Of a DNA stretch of 5,666 nt, positions 1-4,903 are shown one piece after another (positions within the stretch are counted from its first letter, which is position 1; every line of letters starts with the position of its first letter). Location: NCBI GenBank assembly GCA_023413895.1, contig JAEZOU010000054.1, forward strand, positions 1-5,666. The letters run 5' to 3'. A model generated the notes under the pieces. The model worked only from the letters and a program-made list of their open reading frames with translations, made no database searches and was not told the origin of the DNA. The translations under genes were made by a program, and so were the position numbers. This stretch comes from Bacteroidota bacterium (GTDB lineage: Bacteria; Bacteroidota; Bacteroidia; Bacteroidales; WCHB1-69).

Positions 1-25
1 GCGACAACGATAGGAATGGTTATGA

Positions 26-67
26 GCGGCCTGGCACGCAGTTTGAACGGATAGCGTGCCAGGTCGC
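26..67. repeat. GC-rich inverted repeat (stem-loop)
   Basis: Arms at 26-39 and 54-67 pair over 14 positions, with one G-T pair and a 14-base loop; the inner CCTGGCACGC/GCGTGCCAGG is perfect. It is much more GC-rich than its surroundings. No T-run follows on either strand, so it is not a classical intrinsic terminator. It could be a REP-like palindrome, a T-less terminator, or part of an element extending beyond the window. Confidence 0.6.
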
Positions 68-100
68 CCAAAAAGAAGAAACAACATTTAGAATATCTTA

Positions 101-120
101 TGCATTCTATTCGGAATGCA
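101..120 (-). terminator. Small hairpin just after the lipoprotein gene
   Basis: TGCATTC (101-107) and GAATGCA (114-120) form a 7-bp stem with a 6-base loop, three bases beyond the stop of the minus-strand lipoprotein gene. The position suits transcript termination or 3'-end protection. The strand read after the stem has no clear U-tract, so the terminator role is only inferred. Confidence 0.3.
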
Positions 121-123
121 AAA

Positions 124-615
124 CTAAAAGCGGCCTATTTTCCTGAAATATAGCTTATCTATTTGACGTTGTTCATTCAGTGGGGGGGTTGGACCTATGA
201 TAGCTGTGACAGAGTCTCCTGGAGAGTCCTCCCAACATGGCCATAACCAATTGCCGCTACATTCATTACAAATTTTTTCTATGAAACTTGTTTTGGTTCT
301 TGATAAGCAGATCTCGCTCAACTTTCCTCTACCTCTAATAATATACGTACCTGTAGTATCTACCAAAAAAGGAACACTCCGACTCACTTCGAATGTCTTA
401 TCCTTTTTGAAAACAATAGTCAAGTCCTTATAATTATCCTTCTCGGCTTCGTATTCACCCCATTCTGTCCGTTCCATATCGATGACATATTTCCCGATTT
501 GTTTTCTTTTTCTTTCCCTAAGAATTGTATCAGGCAAGAAATAACCACATGACTGTAGCAAAAAAGCCATTAGTATGCAAAATGTCGTAATTTTAAAAGC
601 AAATACCTTTCTCAT
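124..615 (-). CDS. Orphan lipoprotein, presumed immunity protein
   Basis: A 163-residue lipoprotein of unrecognised family. The chosen start gives MRKVFAFK, a hydrophobic stretch, and the lipobox LLQSC with the lipidated Cys at residue 23. An upstream in-frame ATG at 630 adds five residues but would overlap the preceding toxin tail by 11 bases. The downstream ATG lies four bases after that tail's stop, a tidy toxin-immunity spacing, so it is preferred. The mature part is mixed charged and polar, with several cysteines including CNEC. In this locus a lipoprotein directly after a toxin end most likely protects against an envelope-acting toxin. Its toxin has been lost apart from the tail at 620-742, so it is now an orphan that may still protect against kin carrying that toxin. 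The lipoprotein call is firm; the immunity role is inferred from position. Confidence 0.8.
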   Translation of the reverse strand: MRKVFAFKITTFCILMAFLLQSCGYFLPDTILRERKRKQIGKYVIDMERTEWGEYEAEKDNYKDLTIVFKKDKTFEVSRSVPFLVDTTGTYIIRGRGKLSEICLSRTKTSFIEKICNECSGNWLWPCWEDSPGDSVTAIIGPTPPLNEQRQIDKLYFRKIGRF

Positions 616-619
616 AATC

Positions 620-742
620 TTAATAATCATCGGGGTTAACTAACAAATGGAATGTCTGACTTATGTTTCCATACGGTGTCCTTTGGTTCGGGTCTCTCAT
701 TATTGACTGGGGATACCAATTTGTTCCTATTCTACTATCCAT
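620..742 (-). pseudogene. C-terminal remnant of a lost toxin tip
   Basis: A 40-codon open frame from an ATG at 742 to TAA at 620. It overlaps the last 16 bases of the four-cysteine immunity gene and stops four bases before the ATG of the orphan lipoprotein gene. The translation reads like the end of a globular domain: RIGTNWYPQSIM, then RDPNQRTPYGNIS, ending NPDDY. No Rhs core precedes it. The simplest reading is that an older toxin/lipoprotein-immunity pair lost all but its last codons when cassette 1 was inserted or the region was deleted. A second open frame at 636-731 on the same strand has a less protein-like composition. A functional 40-residue peptide cannot be excluded. Confidence 0.5.
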
Positions 743-981
743 TTGAACATATTCTTGAAATCATTATAACATTGATCACAAATCCAATAATATGAATCTA
801 TTGTTGAGTATCCAAAATGGAGATCTCCTTCATTTGTTGAAAATTTAGCTCCGCAAAAATCACAATGGTCATGATCCCAAACACGCCCAGCTATTTGGTA
901 CTTGTGTCTTATCAATCTTACTCCTTTTAAATAGTTTTCTTGCCCATGAAGTCTCCAATCCTTTTTTAAATCATTTTTCAT
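727..981 (-). CDS. Small four-cysteine protein, presumed immunity to the cassette 1 toxin
   Basis: An 84-residue soluble protein with no signal peptide or membrane segment. It starts MKNDLKKDWRLHGQENYL and carries two CxxC pairs, C40-DF-C43 and C68-DQ-C71, flanked by WDHDH and YYWI, which suggests a small zinc-ribbon-like fold. The gene begins 28 bases after the cassette 1 toxin stop on the same strand, the normal place for a polymorphic toxin immunity gene. A cytoplasmic immunity suits a nuclease-type toxin such as the Ntox37-like tip upstream. The family has no name known to me. Metal binding is inferred from cysteine spacing and the immunity role from position. Confidence 0.8.
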   Translation of the reverse strand: MKNDLKKDWRLHGQENYLKGVRLIRHKYQIAGRVWDHDHCDFCGAKFSTNEGDLHFGYSTIDSYYWICDQCYNDFKNMFKWIVE

Positions 982-1009
982 ATATCTATAAATTTAATAT
1001 TTACAAAAC

Positions 1010-1927
1010 CTACTTTTCTATCATAGTTCCATTTTCGAACCACCTCCATTTTTTACCAGTAGGGTCTATATAATTCCAATGAGGGCCTATTGGTGCAGGA
1101 TGATCTAAATCTGGATGTAAGGATTCTTTTGTTCTAGGATTGTAATAATTTCCTTTTGTGCCAGGAGGACAACCGGAGGTTCCTCTCCATTCAAAACCGA
1201 CGGAAGCTTTTGCCGGGTTATTACCTGGGTATTTTATACTTCTTTTACCTATAAAAGATTTTTTTGTTACCACAAAAGAAGGAATTATAACGGCACTTGT
1301 AGACAGCCAATAGGCAGATTCTTCTTTCATTCCAAAGCGTTCAAACATAGCTTGAAGAGGTTCCCTAACAAACTCCTCCATTAGAACATCAAATACAGAT
1401 ACAGGCTCGCATCGATCACTTGCCGGATAGGGTAGGTAATAAGAAACATTATTATTTTGGGTTCGAGAATTATTCGCATTTACATGTACAACGTCACCTG
1501 GATAAACCATTGTTTCGCTTGTCCTATTTTGTCCTCTATTTCGATTAGCTGCAATAACAGCATTTTTTGCTTCTTCAAGGGGAATACCAGCTTGTTGGGA
1601 TAATTTCCAATAACCATCACCTTTTTGAGCAATCCAATTTCCACTTCCATCAGTAGGAGGTATCCAATCCAAAGTTCCTGTTGGATCGATTAATCTCATA
1701 GGACGATTTTGACAATAAGAATAAGGGCTTGCCCAACTCCTTTCCTCACTCATCGGGTCCACGCTGAGCCAGATGCCTAGGTCGCTGGTGTAATAGCGTG
1801 CGCCAAAGTAAGATAGCGAGGTTTCCGAGTCTTTCTCTTTCGCGGAGAAGGTATAAGGCACGGTTGCCGACAAGTTTCCCTGCGGAAGAAATTGGTTTTG
1901 TGGGCGATATGTGGAAGAAACGTGCAT
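1010..1927 (-). CDS. Cassette 1: stand-alone Rhs-core tip protein with LysM-like segment and Ntox37-like toxin
   Basis: A 305-residue protein with no signal peptide. Residues 1-60 are the shared cassette start and Rhs-core end (MHVSSTYRPQNQ, YTFSAKEKDSET, YFGARYY, IWLSVDPMS). From residue 61 the core continues in a divergent form (SPYSYCQNRPMRLIDPTG), so this tip came from a different Rhs lineage. Residues about 98-149 (GDGYWKLSQQAGI, VIAAN, VYPGDVVHV) resemble a LysM repeat. Residues about 238-302 (GFEWRGTSGCPPGTKGNYYN, HPDLDHPAPIGPHW, GKKWRWFENG) resemble the C-terminal domain called polymorphic toxin type 37, predicted to be a nuclease; His271, His276 and His283 are candidate active-site residues. 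Only the last ~65 amino acids of Rhs core are present, so no Rhs shell can form from this protein alone. The start is fixed by its conservation in all three cassettes and an in-frame TAA nine bases upstream. The family name is from memory; the architecture is visible. Confidence 0.85.
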   Translation of the reverse strand: MHVSSTYRPQNQFLPQGNLSATVPYTFSAKEKDSETSLSYFGARYYTSDLGIWLSVDPMSEERSWASPYSYCQNRPMRLIDPTGTLDWIPPTDGSGNWIAQKGDGYWKLSQQAGIPLEEAKNAVIAANRNRGQNRTSETMVYPGDVVHVNANNSRTQNNNVSYYLPYPASDRCEPVSVFDVLMEEFVREPLQAMFERFGMKEESAYWLSTSAVIIPSFVVTKKSFIGKRSIKYPGNNPAKASVGFEWRGTSGCPPGTKGNYYNPRTKESLHPDLDHPAPIGPHWNYIDPTGKKWRWFENGTMIEK

Positions 1928-1978
1928 TGCGGATTAGTTGGGTGCAAAGGTAGGAAAAAAGTTTGAGATTGGGGAAAG
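1746..1978 (-). repeat. Cassette repeat, copy 1 (leader plus Rhs-core end)
   Basis: First copy of a roughly 230-base repeat shared with cassettes 2 and 3. It runs from CCCCAATCTCAAAC in the leader through the ATG and core codons to GTGGACCCGATGAGTGA. Similarity to copy 2 ends abruptly after the SVDPMS codons, leaving an AT-rich unrelated tip. It lies in the same orientation as copy 2 and opposite to copy 3. Confidence 0.9.
1928..1978 (-). promoter_or_regulatory. Cassette 1 promoter-like leader (TACCTTTG)
   Basis: On the minus strand TACCTTTG (1945-1952) matches the Bacteroidota -7 consensus TAnnTTTG and lies 17 bases before the ATG. Twenty-one bases upstream of it a TTTC could act as a weak -33 element, but that element is not conserved in the other copies. 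The 5' untranslated region would be very short and contains the TAA that closes the frame upstream of the ATG. No ribosome binding site is seen. Confidence 0.5.
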
Positions 1979-1994
1979 TGTTTCGAGTACGAAT

Positions 1995-2537
1995 TTAATT
2001 AGGTTCGTACCATTTATCAATGATTTTTCGCCATTTTATCTCGGGATATCTCTCCTTGATTTCATTGGGATTATTACATTTCACTAGTGCTAATGTTTCC
2101 GCATCTTTCAAATAAATATATACATTTTCTTTCTTATCAAGACGCGGAATATCATATTTCATAAATACTCGAGCCATCTTTTGAAGCACTAAAGTATCTG
2201 CATTGACTATAGAATCGGTTAAAGTCCAACCAGTTTTAATAATTCTTTCACTTTTTATATCCATTATTACAAAATATATTCCAACTTCTGTAGTGTCATA
2301 AACCAGAGAAGGCGAACTAATCATCAAAATTGGATTTTGCCGAGAATATCCTCGAATAAAAACATGAGTATCCTCTTTAAAATCAGAAAATTCTGCATTT
2401 TTATATTTTGATATGAATAACCCTTTTTTTATTCTATCTATACAACTATCCCAGCTATTGAGTATTAGCTTTGTACAACTACCGAATATTAGGCCTATAA
2501 AACAAAAGATAAGAATATTTTTGAGTATTTTTTTCAT
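1995..2537 (-). CDS. Lipoprotein, presumed immunity to the cassette 2 toxin
   Basis: A 180-residue lipoprotein of unrecognised family. The chosen ATG at 2537 gives MKKILKN, a hydrophobic core and the lipobox LIFGSC with the lipidated Cys at residue 21. Earlier in-frame ATGs at 2582 and 2570 would overlap the toxin gene and put a polar stretch before the signal, so they are unlikely. The mature part has alternating hydrophobic and charged strands (VFIRGYSRQNPILMIS, VYIYLKDAETLALVKC) and is probably beta-rich. The gene begins 22 bases after the cassette 2 toxin stop. A lipid-anchored immunity protein implies that the toxin is met in the periplasm or at a membrane. Lipoprotein status is clear; pairing is inferred from position. 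Confidence 0.83.
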   Translation of the reverse strand: MKKILKNILIFCFIGLIFGSCTKLILNSWDSCIDRIKKGLFISKYKNAEFSDFKEDTHVFIRGYSRQNPILMISSPSLVYDTTEVGIYFVIMDIKSERIIKTGWTLTDSIVNADTLVLQKMARVFMKYDIPRLDKKENVYIYLKDAETLALVKCNNPNEIKERYPEIKWRKIIDKWYEPN

Positions 2538-2559
2538 ATCGTTTGTGATAATTGAAAGT

Positions 2560-3432
2560 TTAGTAATCATGTTGTTTGGCATAGTTTACGCCATTCTTAA
2601 TAGCAGTTTGGTCATCAGGGGAATCAAATTGAGGAGAATACCCATTGGTTCTTGAATTAATGATGCTATTATAGTGAGCTCCGATTTTCAATTCAAATAA
2701 CGATAAACCTAATGTATACCCAGCTGCACCAAATAAAAAATTTCCAAAATTCATATGATTATATGCCACATCATCCACTAAAAATAGTATTGAGGATGGT
2801 GTTATTAAAGGATTTTTACTTGCTTCTGGATACTGATAGGGTATCTTTGTGTAAGAGAAGTCTAATTCTTTTTTTTCTTTTCCCTCTTTGAGTACGTAGT
2901 CATATCTTCCTGAATTCTCTGCAGTATTTTTAAAGTCAAAAACACCGGAATTTTCTAACATCTGTTTAATCTCTTTTTCCTGTACAAATATTACTTTTGT
3001 GATTTTTCCATCTTTCAAATCTTGTACATCATGTTCAGGATCTCCCAAAGAAAACTCATGCATCATATTTCCGTCATCATCAACGATATGACCTTTGCGT
3101 CCATAGAAAGTATTATGAAACCAATTATTTTTTATTGTCCTCAAATAATTTCCATTTTCATCAAATTCTGAGATGCTTTCCCCATTCGGGTCCACCAACT
3201 TCACTGGATTATTTGCGCAATATGTATAAGGCGACAATGACGGATATTTGTCACTCATGGGGTCCACGCTGAGCCAAATACTCAAATCGCTGGTGTAATA
3301 GCGTGCGCCAAAGTATGATAGCGAGGTTTCCGAGTCTTTCTCCTTGGCGGAGAAGGTATAAGACGCAGCTGCCGACAAGTTTCCCTGCGGAAGTGGTTGG
3401 TTTTGTGGGCGATATGTGGAAGAAACGTGCAT
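2560..3432 (-). CDS. Cassette 2: stand-alone Rhs-core tip protein with Ntox44-like toxin
   Basis: A 290-residue protein with no signal peptide. Residues 1-85 carry the fullest Rhs-core end in the window: MHVSSTYRPQNQ, YTFSAKEKDSET, YFGARYYTSDLSIWLSVDP, SPYTYCANNPVKL and the terminal DPNGE. A variable tip begins at residue 86. Residues 86-140 look like a linker or beta-hairpin segment (EFDENGNYLRTI, GHIVDDDGNMMHEF). Residues about 215-290 (FLVDDVAYNHMNFGNFLFG, GYTLGLSLFELKIGAH, SPQFDSPDDQTAIKNGVNY) resemble the C-terminal domain known as polymorphic toxin type 44; N225, H226, the FGN at 229-231 and the DSPDDQ at 270-275 are the recognisable positions. That family is usually listed as a predicted nuclease, which fits poorly with the lipoprotein immunity gene next door. 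The start is set by conservation among cassettes and an in-frame TAA nine bases upstream. The Rhs core is certain; the toxin family is moderately sure. Confidence 0.85.
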   Translation of the reverse strand: MHVSSTYRPQNQPLPQGNLSAAASYTFSAKEKDSETSLSYFGARYYTSDLSIWLSVDPMSDKYPSLSPYTYCANNPVKLVDPNGESISEFDENGNYLRTIKNNWFHNTFYGRKGHIVDDDGNMMHEFSLGDPEHDVQDLKDGKITKVIFVQEKEIKQMLENSGVFDFKNTAENSGRYDYVLKEGKEKKELDFSYTKIPYQYPEASKNPLITPSSILFLVDDVAYNHMNFGNFLFGAAGYTLGLSLFELKIGAHYNSIINSRTNGYSPQFDSPDDQTAIKNGVNYAKQHDY

Positions 3433-3478
3433 TGCGAATTAGTGGGGTGCAAAGGTAGGGAAAAGTTTGAGATTGGGG
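3178..3478 (-). repeat. Cassette repeat, copy 2 (longest core)
   Basis: Second copy of the cassette repeat, from CCCCAATCTCAAAC in the leader to the DPNGE codons. It keeps both occurrences of GTGGACCC (minus strand, 3260-3267 and 3188-3195), exactly 72 bases apart. Copy 3 lacks the segment between these two occurrences. It is nearly identical to copy 1 up to the first GTGGACCC. Confidence 0.9.
3433..3478 (-). promoter_or_regulatory. Cassette 2 promoter-like leader (TACCTTTG)
   Basis: TACCTTTG at 3450-3457 on the minus strand matches the Bacteroidota -7 element and again lies 17 bases before the ATG. No convincing -33 element is seen at 19-21 bases spacing. An in-frame TAA stands nine bases before the ATG. 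Confidence 0.5.
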
Positions 3479-3529
3479 AGTTGTTTTGAGAAAATTTTGC
3501 AGAAAGTTATGAAGAATAAGACATATTAT

Positions 3530-3858
3530 TTACAATTCTTTATTGGACAAGATCATATCTCTATTTTTTCTATTAATTGCAACAATTCTACAATCAGACC
3601 ATCGAATACCGATAATTAAAGATTTGGTTGGAGTCATTGTTGTATTAGATAATAGACTTGTAAATCAATACGATATGTGGAAATTCCACTACCATCATAT
3701 AATTTTTGAATATTTGTTATTCTTAAGTCATTAAGAGCAGATGAGTCAGAGATATACCATTGTGCATGTATATACTTAAGATAACCTGCCCAATAACCTT
3801 TGCTCTTTTCCCACTTTTTCCAAAAGAACTTTCTCGATGTCTTGTCTAAAGTATAAGG
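3530..3858 (-). pseudogene. Decayed, frameshifted orphan immunity-like gene
   Basis: Two abutting minus-strand frames together look like the C-terminal ~110 residues of one protein. The first (3634-3858) reads PYTLDKTSRKFFWKKW, then GYWAGYLKYIHAQWYIS, DSSALNDLRITNIQKLYDG and GISTYRID, before drifting to a TGA at 3634. The second, in another frame, reads FTSLLSNTTMTPTKSL, then IIGIRWSDCRIVAINRKNRD, ending SNKEL at a TAA at 3530. Restoring one T in the run at 3662-3664 joins them as STYRIDFTSLLSN, so a single-base deletion is likely. The gene has no start: at about 3860 it meets an Rhs core fragment on the other strand. It lies upstream of cassette 2 in the same orientation, as expected for the immunity gene of an earlier, lost cassette. 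Alternatively, the ATG at 3637 overlaps the TGA as ATGA and could start a 35-residue peptide. The family is not recognised. Confidence 0.55.
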
Positions 3859-3861
3859 ATT

Positions 3862-4059
3862 TATACCTTCTCCGCCAAGGAGAAAGACTCGGAAACCTCG
3901 CTATCATACTTTGGCGCACGCTATTACACCAGCAATTTATCCATCTGGCTCAGTGTTGACCCGATGAGTGACAAATATCCTTCTTTGTCGCCTTACACGT
4001 ATTGCGCGGACAATCCGATGGTAGTATCCCCAAAAGTGTGTAATTTCCAGCAAATATGA
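3862..4059 (+). pseudogene. Headless Rhs-core fragment
   Basis: This plus-strand open stretch encodes YTFSAKEKDSETSLSYFG, ARYYTSNLSIWLSV, DPMSDKYPSLSPYTYCADNP, then runs into unrelated codons (MVVSPKVCNFQQI) and a TGA at 4057. It has no start codon: a TAA lies in frame upstream at about 3847-3849, and the leader, promoter and first ~24 codons of the cassette repeat are missing. Similarity begins sharply at TATACCTTCTCCGCC. Silent changes such as TTATCCATC for the codons of LSI show it is an older or separately derived copy. No toxin tip remains. It is best read as a recombination remnant that still supplies core homology. Confidence 0.8.
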
Positions 4060-4104
4060 ACTTTCTTCACTTCTTCCCGAATCGAACTAAATTTCTCTTC
4101 TCCT
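4021..4104. other. Non-coding spacer between core fragment and cassette 3
   Basis: No gene is seen here beyond the last codons of the core fragment. The stretch begins abruptly where core similarity ends after CCGATG. Its first bases, GTAGTATCCCCAAAAGTGTG, look like a possible insertion-sequence end, but no partner end or transposase is present. The rest is pyrimidine-rich and leads into the cassette 3 leader. Confidence 0.4.
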
Positions 4105-4147
4105 CATCTCAAACTTTTTCCCTACCTTTGCACCCCACTAATCCGCA
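4105..4147 (+). promoter_or_regulatory. Cassette 3 promoter-like leader (TACCTTTG)
   Basis: TACCTTTG at 4123-4130 matches the Bacteroidota -7 element and lies 17 bases before the ATG at 4148. The sequence CTCAAACTTTTT upstream and CACCCCACTAATCCGCA downstream are nearly the same in cassettes 1 and 2, in-frame TAA included. No clear -33 element or ribosome binding site is seen. Confidence 0.5.
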
Positions 4148-4330
4148 ATGCACGTTTCTTCCACATATCGTCCACAAAACCAATTGCATCCGCAGGGAAA
4201 CTTGTCGGCAACGGCGTCTTATACCTTCTCCGCCAAAGAGAAAGACTCGGAAACGAACTTATCTTACTTTGGCGCACGCTATTACAGCAGCGATTTGAGC
4301 ATTTGGCTGAGCGTGGACCCGAATGGGGAG
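4105..4330 (+). repeat. Cassette repeat, copy 3 (shortened core)
   Basis: Third complete-leader copy of the cassette repeat, on the plus strand. It runs from CATCTCAAAC through MHVSSTYRPQNQ to SVDP and then directly to NGE. Compared with copy 2 it lacks 72 bases (24 codons), which is the interval between the two GTGGACCC repeats there; here a single GTGGACCC remains at 4313-4320. Confidence 0.9.
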
Positions 4331-4903
4331 GATTATGAAGTAGTTGTGGACCATGAGAAAAAAATAATCACTATTTGCGCAGTATATTTTACAAAAAACG
4401 AGAACAAAGAAATAGTTCAAGGAGGGCTTGATTATTGGAATAATCAATCGGGAAATTTTTCACTAAAACAAAATGGTAAACAATATACAATCAATTTTGA
4501 ATTAACTCTTGCCGAAGGTGACTTTGTATCAGACGATGATGCGCGCATTGCAGCAACTCTTGGTTGCAGTCAGGCTACAAATCATGTTGAGTTTAGTAAT
4601 GCTTCGAATCAAAAAGGGGCAATAAATAATGGCAATTTAATTCAACTTCATCCTGAAAAATCCACAACTCGAACATTGCATCATGAAATAGGGCATTCTC
4701 TAGGTATGTTTGATACCTCGTTTGATAACAATGTGATGAAAAGTGGAGGAGAATGTGATGTGATAACAAAGCAAAATGTACGTCAAAGTGTTAAGGGCTA
4801 TTATTCCAATCATACGTACTACGGTGGTTCAACAACTCATGTTGGTAAATGCGTAAACTACATAATTGGAAATTATCATGGAAAAATTATTCACAATAAA
4901 TAA
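4148..4903 (+). CDS. Cassette 3: Rhs-core tip protein with metzincin-like zinc protease toxin
   Basis: A 251-residue protein with no signal peptide. Residues 1-58 are the shared cassette start and Rhs-core end (MHVSSTYRPQNQ, YTFSAKEKDSET, YFGARYY, IWLSVDP), followed at once by NGED because the usual 24-residue core segment is absent. The tip (residues 60-251) contains HEIGHSLGMFD at 179-189, the HExxHxxGxxD form of the metzincin zinc site. His179, His183 and Asp189 are likely zinc ligands and Glu180 the catalytic base. Met197 in NNVMKSGG is placed where the metzincin Met-turn is expected. Upstream IQLHPEKSTTRTL fits the strand and helix leading into the active site. It is therefore a probable endopeptidase toxin, about the size of a minimal metzincin domain. 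The stop lies 26 bases inside the next gene, indicating coupled translation. The target is unknown; the signal peptide on the neighbour points to the periplasm. Confidence 0.87.
   Translation: MHVSSTYRPQNQLHPQGNLSATASYTFSAKEKDSETNLSYFGARYYSSDLSIWLSVDPNGEDYEVVVDHEKKIITICAVYFTKNENKEIVQGGLDYWNNQSGNFSLKQNGKQYTINFELTLAEGDFVSDDDARIAATLGCSQATNHVEFSNASNQKGAINNGNLIQLHPEKSTTRTLHHEIGHSLGMFDTSFDNNVMKSGGECDVITKQNVRQSVKGYYSNHTYYGGSTTHVGKCVNYIIGNYHGKIIHNK

Noticed and set aside
3..146. Plus-strand frame open from the window edge for 47 codons, possibly the end of a gene entering from the left
   Set aside because: It contains both hairpins, overlaps the lipoprotein gene end, and shows no recognisable motif. 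An open stretch this short can arise by chance.
197..433. Plus-strand 78-codon frame inside the lipoprotein gene
   Set aside because: It is antisense to a gene with a clear lipoprotein signal and has no leader or motif of its own.
636..731. Alternative 31-codon minus-strand frame (VNNERPEPKDTVWKH) over the toxin tail
   Set aside because: It has no start codon, its composition is less protein-like, and its stop does not fit the lipoprotein start as well as the frame ending at 620.
3543..3734. Plus-strand 63-codon frame starting with TTG, with a hydrophobic start
   Set aside because: It is antisense to the decayed immunity-like gene, whose reading is more protein-like. The hydrophobic look mirrors charged codons on the other strand.
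4056..4298. Plus-strand 80-codon frame over the cassette 3 leader
   Set aside because: It is an out-of-frame shadow of the conserved leader and Rhs core; cassettes 1 and 2 do not support it.
1746..4330. CRISPR-like or tandem repeat array
   Set aside because: The repeats are about 230 bases long, lie in both orientations, and encode an Rhs core with unrelated long tips between them; there are no short regular repeats or spacers.
4259..4447. Minus-strand 62-codon frame within the protease toxin
   Set aside because: It is a shadow of a coding frame that carries a complete zinc-protease motif.
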